Shown: positions 45,777-55,214 of the stretch, one piece after another
Layout: the number at the start of each line of letters is the position of its first letter
Numbering within the stretch: the stretch's first letter is position 1
Assembly: GCF_004358675.1 (NCBI RefSeq)
Contig: NZ_SMZO01000022.1
Location: 1-60,079 of the forward strand
DNA length: 60,079 nt
Direction of reading: 5' to 3'
DNA from: Meridianimarinicoccus aquatilis
Lineage (GTDB): Bacteria > Pseudomonadota > Alphaproteobacteria > Rhodobacterales > Rhodobacteraceae
Program-made: the position numbers and the translations under genes
The notes under the pieces: generated by a model
Seen by the model: only the letters and a program-made list of their open reading frames with translations
The model's database searches: none
What the model was told of the DNA's origin: nothing

Positions 45777-46004
45777 ATGCGCCCCGCTTATCGCCACCTC
45801 GGTCGTCCTTTCTTTCGTGCAACAGTGCTGTGCATTATGGCTCTGTTGGCAGGTTGCACCCAAGATCAGAATATGAACCTTGCTCAAGGTGCAGGACTTG
45901 GCGCTATCAGCGGACTTGCCGTTGGCGGTGTTCCAGGTGCCCTTGCCGGAACGGCCGTTGGAGCGGCGTTCGGCTTCATCGCGACACCTGCGAACCAACC
46001 CTAG
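45777..46004 (+). CDS. Small glycine-zipper lipoprotein
   Basis: A 75-residue lipoprotein. The signal peptide ends in a clear lipobox, ALLAGC, with the lipidated Cys at about residue 28. The mature part has a glycine-zipper helix pair (AQGAGLGAISGLAVGGVPGALAGTAVGAAFGF), like proteins of the Gly-zipper/YmgG family that insert in or span the outer membrane. AAGGA precedes ATG 45777. It has an Asn/Pro-rich end and no coupled neighbour; ivd starts 118 bases later. Function unknown. Confidence 0.7.
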   Translation: MRPAYRHLGRPFFRATVLCIMALLAGCTQDQNMNLAQGAGLGAISGLAVGGVPGALAGTAVGAAFGFIATPANQP

Positions 46005-46122
46005 CAGACCTGCACGGGCGCGACACAAGTTGCCGCTCTTGAGATTCTCTCTGGCTTCCGGCGCTATCGCGCCGCACACTGGCTTTAATGGCCCGTGAGA
46101 GGCGACGAGGGAGGAAATACAC

Positions 46123-47286
46123 TTGTTTACTGCATCCATGACCTTCGATTTGGGCGAAGATATCGGCGCTTTGCGCGACAGCGTACATCGCTGGGCGCAA
46201 GACCGGGTCAAGCCATTGGCAGATCACACTGACCGCCAAAACACGTTCCCGTCTGAATTGTGGCGAGAGATGGGTGAGTTGGGGCTTTTGGGTATAACAG
46301 TGCCCGAAGCTGAGGGCGGGGCCGGTATGGGGTATCTTGCTCATACGGTCGCGGTAGAGGAAATCGCGCGGGCGTCAGCCTCGATTGCGTTGAGCTATGG
46401 GGCGCATTCCAATCTGTGCGTCAATCAGATCGCATTGAATGGCACTGTGGACCAAAAGGCGCGCTATCTGCCTGGCCTCATATCGGGCGAGAATGTGGGC
46501 GCGCTGGCTATGTCCGAGGCGGGTGCCGGCTCGGACGTCGTCGGGATGAAGTTACGTGCAGAGAAGCGCAATGACCATTTCCGCCTGAACGGCACGAAAT
46601 ACTGGATCACAAATGGCCCCGATGCCGACACGTTGGTGGTTTACGCCAAGACAGACCCAGATTCTGGCGCGAAGGGTATCACGGCGTTCCTGATCGAAAA
46701 GTCGATGACCGGGTTCTCGACCAGCCCGCATTTTGACAAGCTGGGCATGCGCGGATCCAACACCGCTGAGTTGATCTTCGAGGATGTCGAGGTTCCGTTT
46801 GAAAATGTCCTAGGCGAGGAAGGGCGCGGCGTTGCAGTGCTCATGTCAGGGCTGGATTATGAGCGCGTGGTCCTGTCCGGGATCGGCACCGGCATAATGG
46901 CGGCATGTCTGGATGAAATCATGCCCTACATGCGGGACCGCAAGCAGTTCGGGCAAAGCATCGGGTCTTTTCAGCTGATGCAGGGCAAGATCGCCGACAT
47001 GTATACCAAGATGAACAGCGCGCGGGCCTATGTCTATGAAGTGGCCAAAGCTTGCGACCGGGGCAGCGTCACCCGGCAGGATGCTGCGGCCTGTGTCCTT
47101 TATGCCAGTGAAGAAGCAATGGTGGTCGCCCATCAGGCGGTGCAGGCAATGGGCGGCAGCGGCTTTATGAATGACAGTGCCGTGTCGCGTTTGTTCCGTG
47201 ATGCCAAACTGATGGAAATTGGCGCCGGGACATCGGAAATTCGGCGCATGCTGATTGGCCGCGAAATGATGGGAGCTATGGCGTGA
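46123..47286 (+). CDS. ivd: Isovaleryl-CoA dehydrogenase
   Basis: A 387-residue acyl-CoA dehydrogenase starting leucine degradation after the keto-acid step: isovaleryl-CoA to 3-methylcrotonyl-CoA, with electrons going to ETF. The catalytic base is Glu247 in GLDYERVVLSG, the position typical of IVD rather than C-terminal-Glu enzymes. FAD motifs are ALAMSEAGAGSDVVGMKLRAEK and the C-terminal QAMGGSGFMNDS. GGGAGGA lies at the right distance from a TTG at 46123, whereas ATG 46138 is 22 bases from it; homologues start MF-x-x-x-M-x-FDLGED, so TTG is preferred. It is the first gene of the liu operon. Confidence 0.93.
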   Translation: MFTASMTFDLGEDIGALRDSVHRWAQDRVKPLADHTDRQNTFPSELWREMGELGLLGITVPEAEGGAGMGYLAHTVAVEEIARASASIALSYGAHSNLCVNQIALNGTVDQKARYLPGLISGENVGALAMSEAGAGSDVVGMKLRAEKRNDHFRLNGTKYWITNGPDADTLVVYAKTDPDSGAKGITAFLIEKSMTGFSTSPHFDKLGMRGSNTAELIFEDVEVPFENVLGEEGRGVAVLMSGLDYERVVLSGIGTGIMAACLDEIMPYMRDRKQFGQSIGSFQLMQGKIADMYTKMNSARAYVYEVAKACDRGSVTRQDAAACVLYASEEAMVVAHQAVQAMGGSGFMNDSAVSRLFRDAKLMEIGAGTSEIRRMLIGREMMGAMA

Positions 47287-47732
47287 GAGCTGCGGCGCTG
47301 TGTTTGATCCTGTGGGGGGGAAGCGTAGGCGCAGGGGCGCTTGAAAATTGTCTTGTGCCCTGTGCCAGCGAAGACTGTGATATGGCGTGTTTCGGGCTAA
47401 CGGCCGATGTGTGCGCCCAGTCCATGCCGGACACAGAGCGGGACACGACGATCGGTATTTCTCAATGCCAGGTGGCAGAGTTCGAGGCGTGGGACGGGGC
47501 ATTGAATGCGCTTTGGCCATCGTTGCGGAGCTATGTTGCAGAACAGGACATTGAGGATAACTTGGTCGACGCACAGCGTGCCTGGATCGTGTTTCGCGAT
47601 GCAGAGTGCCGGTTTCAAACGGCGCGTTGGGGGATGGGCACGTTTCGGCAAATCGCTTGGCCAGCCTGTCGCGCGCACCTCACCGCTGAACGTGTGGTAG
47701 CCCTGCGTGCAGTCCGCCGGGAGCCGAATTGA
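47283..47732 (+). CDS. LprI/DUF1311-like periplasmic protein inside the liu operon
   Basis: A 149-residue exported protein with a short signal peptide (cleaved near GAGALENC) and eight cysteines in the mature part, likely forming disulfides. The C-terminal half fits LprI/DUF1311: [43 protein letters not shown]. LprI relatives can inhibit lysozyme or bind cell wall components. It starts with GTG overlapping the ivd stop (GTGA), and its own stop overlaps the mccB ATG. A periplasmic gene in a cytoplasmic catabolic operon is odd; its link to leucine degradation is unknown. Confidence 0.75.
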   Translation: MRAAALCLILWGGSVGAGALENCLVPCASEDCDMACFGLTADVCAQSMPDTERDTTIGISQCQVAEFEAWDGALNALWPSLRSYVAEQDIEDNLVDAQRAWIVFRDAECRFQTARWGMGTFRQIAWPACRAHLTAERVVALRAVRREPN

Positions 47733-49336
47733 TGGGAATTCTCAAATCAACTGTCGTGCCCGGCTCAGACGTTTTTCGTGCGAACGAGAACGCAAACGCG
47801 GAGGCATTGGCCGATGTTCAAGCAGCGGCTGATCTGGCCTTGTCCGGCGGCGGCCCAGCGGCACAAGCCCGCCACGCGGGGCGGGGCAAGATCGCGCCAA
47901 GGGATCGCGTGGCGCGGCTGTTGGACCCGGGATCACCGTTTTTGGAAATCGGCCTTTTTGCCGGGCATGACATGTATGACGGCGCCGCGCCTTGCGGGGG
48001 TGCCATAGCGGGCATTGGCCGGGTCGCCGGGCGCGATGTGATGATCGTTTGCAATGATGCGACCGTGAAGGGCGGAACCTATTACCCGGTCACGGTCAAA
48101 AAGCACCTACGTGCGCAGGAAATCGCGCAGGAAAACCGGCTGCCCTGCGTCTATCTGGTCGACAGCGGCGGTGCGAACCTGCCCAATCAGGATGAAGTGT
48201 TTCCTGACCGCGACCATTTCGGGCGCATCTTCTTCAACCAGGCACAGATGTCGGCGCAGGGCATCGCACAAATCGCGGTTGTCATGGGGTCGTGCACGGC
48301 AGGCGGGGCCTATGTGCCCGCGATGTCCGACGTGACGATCATCGTGAAGGGGCAGGGCACTATCTATCTGGCCGGCCCGCCCTTGGTGCAGGCCGCCACA
48401 GGCGAAGTTGTCAGTGCCGAAGACCTTGGTGGCGGCGATGTGCACACGCGGTTGTCGGGCGTGGCCGATCAACTTGCCGATGACGACGCCCATGCCCTCG
48501 CGCTTGCGCGGCAGGCGGTCGCGTCGCTGAACCTTCCTGAACCTTCGGGACCGGATCTTCCCCCGGAACCACCCGCTGCCGATCCGAATGAACTGCCCGG
48601 CGTGGTGCCCGCAGATTTGCGTACGCCCTATGACAGCCGCGAGGTGATCGCGCGCATTGTGGACGGGTCTCGGCTGGACGAATTCAAGCCGCGCTATGGC
48701 GAAACGCTGGTGTGCGGGTTCGCCCACGTGATGGGAATGGCTGTCGGAATTATCGCCAATAACGGGGTGCTGTTTTCAGAATCCGCGCTGAAGGGTGCCC
48801 ACTTCGTCCAGCTATGCTGTCAGCGCAAAATCCCGATCGTGTTCTTGCAGAATGTAACCGGCTTCATGGTCGGTCGCGCCTATGAGGCGGGCGGTATCGC
48901 CAAGGATGGGGCCAAGTTGGTCACGGCTGTCGCAACCGCCTGTGTTCCAAAGATCACGATGATCATCGGCGGCTCTTTCGGGGCCGGGAATTATGGCCTG
49001 TGCGGGCGGGCCTATTCCCCGCGCTTTTTGTGGACATGGCCCAACAGCCGTATCAGCGTGATGGGCGGAGAGCAGGCCGCCGACGTGTTGGCAAATGTCA
49101 AACGCGCCTCCGTGGAAAAGCGGGGCGGCGTTTGGTCAGCGGCCGAGGATGAGGCCCTGCGTGCGCCGATCCGCGAGAAATTCGCGCGCGAGGCGCATCC
49201 GCTCTATGCCTCTGCGCGGCTTTGGGATGATGGGGTGATCGACCCGCGCCACTCGCGCGAGGTGCTTGCCCTGTCGCTGGCGGCTTGCAGAAATGCGCCC
49301 GTGCCGGACACCCGGTTCGGTCTGTTCAGGATGTGA
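47732..49336 (+). CDS. mccB: Methylcrotonoyl-CoA carboxylase, carboxyltransferase (beta) subunit
   Basis: A 534-residue carboxyltransferase that carboxylates 3-methylcrotonyl-CoA with the biotin of MccA. It has two crotonase-fold halves: N-terminal [21 protein letters not shown] and [18 protein letters not shown], then [15 protein letters not shown], and C-terminal [25 protein letters not shown] and [16 protein letters not shown]. Absence of the propionyl-CoA-type signature favours MCC. ATG 47732 overlaps the LprI-like stop by one base. Confidence 0.93.
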   Translation: MGILKSTVVPGSDVFRANENANAEALADVQAAADLALSGGGPAAQARHAGRGKIAPRDRVARLLDPGSPFLEIGLFAGHDMYDGAAPCGGAIAGIGRVAGRDVMIVCNDATVKGGTYYPVTVKKHLRAQEIAQENRLPCVYLVDSGGANLPNQDEVFPDRDHFGRIFFNQAQMSAQGIAQIAVVMGSCTAGGAYVPAMSDVTIIVKGQGTIYLAGPPLVQAATGEVVSAEDLGGGDVHTRLSGVADQLADDDAHALALARQAVASLNLPEPSGPDLPPEPPAADPNELPGVVPADLRTPYDSREVIARIVDGSRLDEFKPRYGETLVCGFAHVMGMAVGIIANNGVLFSESALKGAHFVQLCCQRKIPIVFLQNVTGFMVGRAYEAGGIAKDGAKLVTAVATACVPKITMIIGGSFGAGNYGLCGRAYSPRFLWTWPNSRISVMGGEQAADVLANVKRASVEKRGGVWSAAEDEALRAPIREKFAREAHPLYASARLWDDGVIDPRHSREVLALSLAACRNAPVPDTRFGLFRM

Positions 49337-49341
49337 ACCAG

Positions 49342-51342
49342 ATGCACACCATACTTATAGCCAATCGCGGCGAAATCGCTTGTCGCATCATAGCAACCGC
49401 CCAGCGGATGGGCTTGCGCACGGTTGCTGTCTATTCGGATGCCGACCGGTTCGCGCCACATGTGCAGGTTGCTGACACGGCGGTTTGCATTGGTCCGGCT
49501 TCCGCCACCGAAAGCTATTTGCGCAGTGACGCAATTCTTGCGGCTGCGCGCGCGACGGGGGCGACACTTATCCACCCCGGCTATGGGTTTTTGTCTGAAA
49601 ACGCCGAGTTTGCCGAAGCGGTGACACAGGCGGGTTTGATCTTTGTCGGGCCGACCGCCTCCGCAATCCGAGCCATGGGTTTGAAAGACGCAGCCAAGGC
49701 TCGCATGGAAGCGGCAGGCGTCCCCGTTGTGCCCGGTCATCACGGTTCAGATCTGTCGCTCGACACCCTTGCCGCCGCTGCGGACCAGATCGGATATCCG
49801 GTCCTTCTCAAGGCGCGGGCGGGCGGCGGCGGAAAGGGAATGCGCCGGGTGGATGCACCGGCAGAGTTCGCCGCCGCGCTGGAAGGTGCGCGCCGCGAGG
49901 GTTTGGCCAGTTTTGGCGATGAGGCTGTGCTGGTCGAAAAGTATATTGAAACGCCGCGGCATATAGAGGTGCAGGTCCTGGCGGACGCACATGGCACGGT
50001 CCTGCATTTGTTTGAACGGGACTGCTCGCTGCAACGTCGTCATCAGAAGGTGATCGAAGAGGCGCCAGCACCCGATATGCCAGTGGCCGTGCGCCAAGCC
50101 ATGGGTGCCGCCGCCGTGGAGGCAGCGCGTGCCATTGGCTACGCAGGTGCCGGAACGGTGGAATTTATCGCCGATGGGTCTGCCGGGTTACGCGAAGACG
50201 GGTTCTGGTTCATGGAAATGAACACACGTCTGCAAGTGGAGCATCCAGTTACCGAAGCCGTGACCGGGCTGGACCTGGTAGAGTGGCAGATCCGCGTGGC
50301 CTTGGGCGAAGCATTGCCGTTCACGCAAGTCGATCTTTCGCTGCGCGGTCATGCGTTTGAGGCCCGGATTTATGCCGAAGACCCGGCAGCCGGGTTTCTT
50401 CCGGCGCCGGGAACAGTCACGCATCTTCATTGGCCGTCGGCGGCCAGGTTCGCAACCGGCGCGCTTCGCGTTGATAGCGGTATTGCCGAAGGCGACACGA
50501 TCACGGCCCACTATGACCCAATGATCGCCAAACTGATCGCCTATGGTTCCGACCGGGCCTCGGCGTTGGCGCAATTGCAAAAAGGCTTGGCAGAGGTGCG
50601 GATTGCCGGGCCGGTTACCAATGTGCCGTTCTTGTCCGCGTTGTTGGCCGATGACGATGTTCAGGCCGGGCGCGTTGACACAGGGTTGATCGCGCGCCGC
50701 GGCGCCGCGCTTTTGGCGATGGCCCCTGCCGGGCCAGTTCTGCTTGGGGTGGCCGCGCTGGCGGCTGCAGGTTTGGGTGAGCCACTAGAAACGGGTGACC
50801 CCGGCGCCATGTTGCGGGGGTTCCGTGCTTGGGGTCCGGCCCGAACATTTGCCGATCTTGAGTATCTGGGTGATCGGTTGAGCGCAATGATCACGATTGA
50901 AAGGGATGGCGCGTACACAATTGAGATCGGGGGCGAAGAGGTCACCTTATGCGTTCACCCCCTGGCGGATACAGCTGTGCGTGTGACGCATGCGGGGCTG
51001 ACCCGCACGGTACACATACATCGCGACGGGCGGCGCCTGACCGTGTTCGAAGGCAACACACCGCACGTTTTCGATCTGTCTGATCCATTGGGTGCAGGAG
51101 ACGCCGCAGATTATGCAGGCGACGTGGTCGAGGCACCCATGCCGGGACTAGTGCGGGATGTTCGGGTCACGCCGGGTGATGTGGTGGCGAAGGGCGATCC
51201 GCTTGTGGTGATGGAGGCGATGAAAATGGAACACACGCTTTGCGCGCCGCGGGATGGGGTCGTTGCTGCAGTGCTGTTGGCAGCTGGGGCCAATGCGGGG
51301 CAAGGTGCCGTTCTTGTGACACTGGAGCAGGTCGATGTCTGA
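49342..51342 (+). CDS. mccA: Methylcrotonoyl-CoA carboxylase, biotin-carboxylase (alpha) subunit
   Basis: A 666-residue protein with biotin carboxylase (about 1-450), a linking domain and the biotinyl domain. The N-terminal ILIANRGEIACRI, ATP-grasp RAGGGGKGMRRV, and LQRRHQKVIEEAPAP and MEMNTRLQVEHPVTEAVTG mark biotin carboxylase. Biotin is attached to Lys628 in VMEAMKMEH. It follows mccB by five bases; the usual TGA-to-ATG spacing suggests coupling. Its stop overlaps the mvaB start by eight bases. Confidence 0.93.
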   Translation: MHTILIANRGEIACRIIATAQRMGLRTVAVYSDADRFAPHVQVADTAVCIGPASATESYLRSDAILAAARATGATLIHPGYGFLSENAEFAEAVTQAGLIFVGPTASAIRAMGLKDAAKARMEAAGVPVVPGHHGSDLSLDTLAAAADQIGYPVLLKARAGGGGKGMRRVDAPAEFAAALEGARREGLASFGDEAVLVEKYIETPRHIEVQVLADAHGTVLHLFERDCSLQRRHQKVIEEAPAPDMPVAVRQAMGAAAVEAARAIGYAGAGTVEFIADGSAGLREDGFWFMEMNTRLQVEHPVTEAVTGLDLVEWQIRVALGEALPFTQVDLSLRGHAFEARIYAEDPAAGFLPAPGTVTHLHWPSAARFATGALRVDSGIAEGDTITAHYDPMIAKLIAYGSDRASALAQLQKGLAEVRIAGPVTNVPFLSALLADDDVQAGRVDTGLIARRGAALLAMAPAGPVLLGVAALAAAGLGEPLETGDPGAMLRGFRAWGPARTFADLEYLGDRLSAMITIERDGAYTIEIGGEEVTLCVHPLADTAVRVTHAGLTRTVHIHRDGRRLTVFEGNTPHVFDLSDPLGAGDAADYAGDVVEAPMPGLVRDVRVTPGDVVAKGDPLVVMEAMKMEHTLCAPRDGVVAAVLLAAGANAGQGAVLVTLEQVDV

Positions 51343-52198
51343 TCACGTTACCTTATTCGAAGTCGGCCCGCGCGACGGTTTGCAAAACGAAAGGGTGATG
51401 ATCCGCGCCGACCAGAAGATCGCGCTGATTGATGCGCTGTCGCAGTGCGGTGTCTCGCGGCTTGAAGCGACGAGCTTTGTCAGCCCCCGCGCTATTCCGC
51501 AGCTTGCAGATGCGGGCGACGTGATGGCGGGAATTACCCGTGCGCCCGGCGTCCGATATGCAGTGCTTACGCCGAACCTTCGGGGGTTTGAAGCTGCGCG
51601 TGCGGCGGGGGCAGATGAAGTGGCGGTGTTTGCGTCAGCCTCTGAGGGGTTCAGTCAGGCCAATCTGAACTGTTCTGTCGCCGAGAGCTTTGCGCGGTTC
51701 GCACCGGTTTTGGAGGCGGCGGAAGATGCGAAAATCCCTGTCCGGGGATATGTGTCTTGCGTGACGGATTGCCCGTTTGATGGGTCAACACCCCCCTCGG
51801 CGGTTGCGCGTATCGCGACGAAATTGATGACAATGGGCTGCTTCGAGATTTCCCTTGGGGACACGATTGGCAAAGGGCGGCCGGATACGGTTTATTCGAT
51901 GCTTGCAGCGGTGATGACCGAATTACCTGCGTCTGTGTTGGCTGGGCACTTTCATGACACTGGCGGGAAAGCCATAAGGAACATTGCCGTTTGCCTGGAT
52001 GCAGGGGTTCGGGTCTTTGACACTGCCGTGGCAGGGCTTGGGGGCTGCCCCTATGCACCGGGTGCCCCCGGCAATGCGGACACCCGCGTTGTCATGGAAT
52101 GGCTTGAGGAACACGGCGTGCAAACTGGATTGGACGCTGACGCGCTTGGTCATGCCGAAGCGATCGCCAAAGCCGTGCGACAGGGGGCAGCAGTTTGA
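51335..52198 (+). CDS. mvaB: Hydroxymethylglutaryl-CoA lyase
   Basis: A 287-residue TIM-barrel lyase (HMGL-like), cleaving HMG-CoA to acetoacetate and acetyl-CoA, the last step of leucine degradation. N-terminal LFEVGPRDGLQNE has the catalytic Asp/Arg pair, GHFHDTGGKAI carries the metal His pair, and AGLGGCPYAPGAPGN has the catalytic Cys. ATG 51335 overlaps mccA by eight bases. The protein is cytoplasmic. A cysteine in a C-terminal loop, present in human HMGL, is not obvious. Confidence 0.93.
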   Translation: MSDHVTLFEVGPRDGLQNERVMIRADQKIALIDALSQCGVSRLEATSFVSPRAIPQLADAGDVMAGITRAPGVRYAVLTPNLRGFEAARAAGADEVAVFASASEGFSQANLNCSVAESFARFAPVLEAAEDAKIPVRGYVSCVTDCPFDGSTPPSAVARIATKLMTMGCFEISLGDTIGKGRPDTVYSMLAAVMTELPASVLAGHFHDTGGKAIRNIAVCLDAGVRVFDTAVAGLGGCPYAPGAPGNADTRVVMEWLEEHGVQTGLDADALGHAEAIAKAVRQGAAV

Positions 52199-52980
52199 CG
52201 GTCTGGACAACACTTGACCTGGCCGATGACGGTCGCGGCATTGTCACGGTAACCCTGAACCGACCTGAAGCGCGCAACGCATTGTCGGCGGCGATGATTT
52301 CCGAATTGACCCATATGGCGCGCAGTGTTGGGGCCGCGCGGTCCACCCGTGTGATCGTTTTGCGCGGAGCCGGGCCTGTCTTTTGCGCAGGGGGCGATCT
52401 TCGCTGGATGCAAGATCAGATCAAGGCGGACCGGGCGACGCGGATCGCAGAGGCGCGCAAACTGGCCGATATGCTACGCGCGTTGAACGAGATGCCATGC
52501 CCCTTGATCGGCGCGATTCATGGGGGGGCTTTTGGCGGCGGTGTCGGCTTGGCCTGCGTGTGCGACGTCGCGCTATCGCTGCCTGATTGCCGATTTGGAT
52601 TGACGGAAACCCGGCTGGGTCTGATCCCGGCAACAATTGCGCCCTATGTGTTGGCGCGAATGGGCGAAGGCGCGGCGCGGCAGGTGTTCATGTCGTCGCG
52701 GCTCTTTTCAGCAACCGAAGCGAAAGAGCTTGGTGTGGTCAGCCGGATCGTGCCAGAGGCGCAGTTGAGCGCACAAATCGAAGCCGAGGCGGCCCCCTAT
52801 CTGTCTACCTCCGGGTCTGCGGTTGCCGCGGCCAAGGCCATGGCGCGCAGTTTGGGTCCCGACATCACGGATGCGGTCATTGACGCGTCAATCGCCCGTC
52901 TTGCGGATGTATGGGAAACGCCTGACGCCGCCGAGGGGATCGCGGCATTTTTGGAAAAACGGCGTCCTGACTGGAGCTGA
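52195..52980 (+). CDS. liuC: Enoyl-CoA hydratase, probable methylglutaconyl-CoA hydratase
   Basis: A 261-residue crotonase-fold protein. It hydrates 3-methylglutaconyl-CoA to HMG-CoA, the step between MCC and the lyase, by context. The oxyanion-hole segments are VFCAGGDLRWMQ and HGGAFGGGVGLACVCDV, and the catalytic region shows FGLTETRLGLIPATI. It begins with TTG 52195 overlapping the mvaB stop (TTGA); no ATG is nearby. It is the last gene of the liu operon and is convergent with a membrane protein, five bases away. Confidence 0.85.
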   Translation: MTVWTTLDLADDGRGIVTVTLNRPEARNALSAAMISELTHMARSVGAARSTRVIVLRGAGPVFCAGGDLRWMQDQIKADRATRIAEARKLADMLRALNEMPCPLIGAIHGGAFGGGVGLACVCDVALSLPDCRFGLTETRLGLIPATIAPYVLARMGEGAARQVFMSSRLFSATEAKELGVVSRIVPEAQLSAQIEAEAAPYLSTSGSAVAAAKAMARSLGPDITDAVIDASIARLADVWETPDAAEGIAAFLEKRRPDWS

Positions 52981-52985
52981 CTTTT

Positions 52986-54251
52986 TCAGGTATGCGCGGC
53001 TATCTCTTTTGGTCTGGCCCAAGCGGCGATGTCGTAAAGGTCGGTCAGTTCGCTGTCAGGCAGTCCGGCCCGGTTGGCGCGTTCCAGCGCCTCGCATGCC
53101 AGACGCGCAGCGGGATCTTCAAAGTCATCCGGTGCCGTGTTGCGCAGGGAAGCCAGTGCCTTTTGAAGCCGAACCTGTACTTCGATATTATCGGCACCGT
53201 CGCGCGCAACCGGACGCAGGGCATCGACCAGCATATCCTCGGCAAGAATGCGGGGTACATGCATTTGTGGGAAGCAAATTTCCGGTGTCTCGTGGTTCGG
53301 CCAGTCAGAAAGCAACCTGACAATGCGCCCGATGACACTGATGGCGGTGCCGGGGTCATTCACCGCGGGCGACAACGCCCGTGATGCGATTTCCGAGAGG
53401 ACGATGAGGCCAAAACGTGGGTCTTCTTCAAACACCCGTTCTGTGCCGATGCTGAACGCGGCCTGAATATTCGCGCGGTCATCTGCTTCAAGCTGTGATC
53501 CATGAACACTACAAAGCGCCTGACCTGTGGCAACAAAGCCGCCCGGCCGCCGGTCAATGAAGATTTGCGCACCTGTTCTTTCGGCAAGTCCATTGAGCGA
53601 GGGCATATCCACGTGCTGCACATAGCCCGACTTTTTCGCCAGAACCTCTGACCCTCCTGCGGGCACGTCCCCGTTTATGGGGTGTCCCCCCAAGTTAGGC
53701 GCAGTGCGCCACCGCCCCAGCGCGTTCTTTGCAGCCAATTCCACACGGTCCAAGGTGTTGCCCATACGGCCAAAGCTCATCAGATGGCCGATCCAGCGCA
53801 TCAGGGCGACGATAACCAAGCCTGTAACTGCAATGGTCACGAAGAACAGGATCACTTGAGCATTGGAGTCGTACAGTCCGGCGCTCAGGGCAATGATGCC
53901 GAGCAGGCTATACAAGAAGGCCCCAAGGAACGTAGCCAAAACATTTTGCGTCGTGCGGTCCTGCTGAAGCAGTGCAATGGCGCGGGGGGTCGCATTTTGC
54001 GCGGCTCCGGAAAACGCTGACACTGCGATGGACAATGAAAAGGTTGTGACCGCAAGCATGGACGAGGCCAACAAGTTCAATAACCGTTCGACAGATTCCG
54101 CACCGGTTTTGAAAGCCAACCCTTCTGGAAGAAGAGGGGCCAGAAGTTTTGCCAGAACGATAGACGCCGCCGCCAGTACGGCAAAGGCAACAACGCGCAC
54201 CCAGATTTTGCGAAGCGCTGTGCGCAATTTCCAGATCTGTCTAGAGATCAT
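52986..54251 (-). CDS. DUF2254 membrane protein
   Basis: A 421-residue protein with four membrane helices in the first third (around 18-38, 58-80, 103-123, 130-152), then a large soluble domain. Family hallmarks are SSMLAVTTFSLSIAVSAFSGAAQNATPRA and EIASRALSPAVNDPGTAISVIGRI. DUF2254 proteins have no established function; a channel or transporter role is guessed from topology. ATG 54251 is preferred over 54281, but neither has a good ribosome site. It is convergent with the liu operon and codirectional with the HTH-PBP gene upstream, 42 bases away. Confidence 0.8.
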   Translation of the reverse strand: MISRQIWKLRTALRKIWVRVVAFAVLAAASIVLAKLLAPLLPEGLAFKTGAESVERLLNLLASSMLAVTTFSLSIAVSAFSGAAQNATPRAIALLQQDRTTQNVLATFLGAFLYSLLGIIALSAGLYDSNAQVILFFVTIAVTGLVIVALMRWIGHLMSFGRMGNTLDRVELAAKNALGRWRTAPNLGGHPINGDVPAGGSEVLAKKSGYVQHVDMPSLNGLAERTGAQIFIDRRPGGFVATGQALCSVHGSQLEADDRANIQAAFSIGTERVFEEDPRFGLIVLSEIASRALSPAVNDPGTAISVIGRIVRLLSDWPNHETPEICFPQMHVPRILAEDMLVDALRPVARDGADNIEVQVRLQKALASLRNTAPDDFEDPAARLACEALERANRAGLPDSELTDLYDIAAWARPKEIAAHT

Positions 54252-54293
54252 TGGAAACCCCGTGGGTTTCGCGAGTAACATCCATGACGAGCA

Positions 54294-55214
54294 TCAACCG
54301 TTCCAGCGGACTTGGCCCAGCGGAGCAATATCGTACCCGGCAAGCCCTGCGGCATGTTTGGCCAAGTTGGGGCCGGTGCAAAACTCCCAGAATTTTTGGA
54401 ACTGCGGTTCAAACCAAGCCTTACGATCAACCAAAAGATCGAACCTTTCCGCCACCAGTGGAACAAAATCCAAGCCCGCGGGGCGCGCCAGGGCTTCCAA
54501 CCCGAAGGCCGCATCAGCCTCGCCTCGTGCGATTAGCCGGGCGGCATCGTCTTCGTCCGGTGCCACATCGGTCAATTCAAATGCAGACGGATTTAAGCCC
54601 TCGTTCTTGATCATTGCGTCGAACAACGACTGTGTTCCAGATCCGGCTTGGCGCGGCACCACGCGACGCCCGGCCAGATCTGCAAGCGATCGGACTTCGC
54701 GGCCAAGACCCGGTGCAAGGATCAGCCCGCGCTGGCGAATAGACCAGCCGATTAAAACCGCCGTGTTGCCCACGCGGGCCTGTTCCACGGCATGTGTGTT
54801 CCAGGCGTCTGGGCCAGATGAAGACGGATTGGGTAAATGCAGCCCTGCCGCGATCCCTTCGCCGATTTCAAAACGGCGCAGCCCATCGCCGCTGCCGTCA
54901 AAAAAGCTGGCCAACCCCGCGCGGGATTGGCGAAGCGCCCAATCGAGCAAAGGGTCATGGCTGCCAAGAACAATCGGAGGGCGGCTGGCGGCTTCAATGT
55001 TTCCGCCTGATACAGCCCCAGTCATCCAGCGCTGAATGTCGTCTGCCGGGAAGAGCAACTTGCCTGTGATCCGGAGGCAAGGCACCTCACCAGCGGCCGC
55101 CAAGTCATAAACTTTGCGTTCTTTCACGCGCAGCATCCCCGCCAGTTCGTGGACCGTGAGGTAGGCGCTCGTTCCCTGAGGCGTTTCGGTGTTGCTGTCG
55201 ATTTGACCCGTCAT
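54294..55214 (-). CDS. HTH-PBP one-component regulator
   Basis: A 306-residue protein joining an excisionase/MerR-like HTH (about 18-65; YLTVHELAGMLRVKERKVYDLAAAGEVPCLRI) with a periplasmic-binding-protein-like domain (about 78-290; LGSHDPLLDWALRQ, VVPRQAGSGTQSLFDAMIKNEGL, FGLEALARPAGLDFVPLV). There is no signal peptide, so it senses a ligand in the cytoplasm. The fold pairing is that of PF12727-type domains, known next to molybdenum cofactor or molybdate genes. With a ModE-type gene in the same window, molybdate or tungstate is plausible but unproven. The start has no clear ribosome site. Confidence 0.7.
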   Translation of the reverse strand: MTGQIDSNTETPQGTSAYLTVHELAGMLRVKERKVYDLAAAGEVPCLRITGKLLFPADDIQRWMTGAVSGGNIEAASRPPIVLGSHDPLLDWALRQSRAGLASFFDGSGDGLRRFEIGEGIAAGLHLPNPSSSGPDAWNTHAVEQARVGNTAVLIGWSIRQRGLILAPGLGREVRSLADLAGRRVVPRQAGSGTQSLFDAMIKNEGLNPSAFELTDVAPDEDDAARLIARGEADAAFGLEALARPAGLDFVPLVAERFDLLVDRKAWFEPQFQKFWEFCTGPNLAKHAAGLAGYDIAPLGQVRWNG

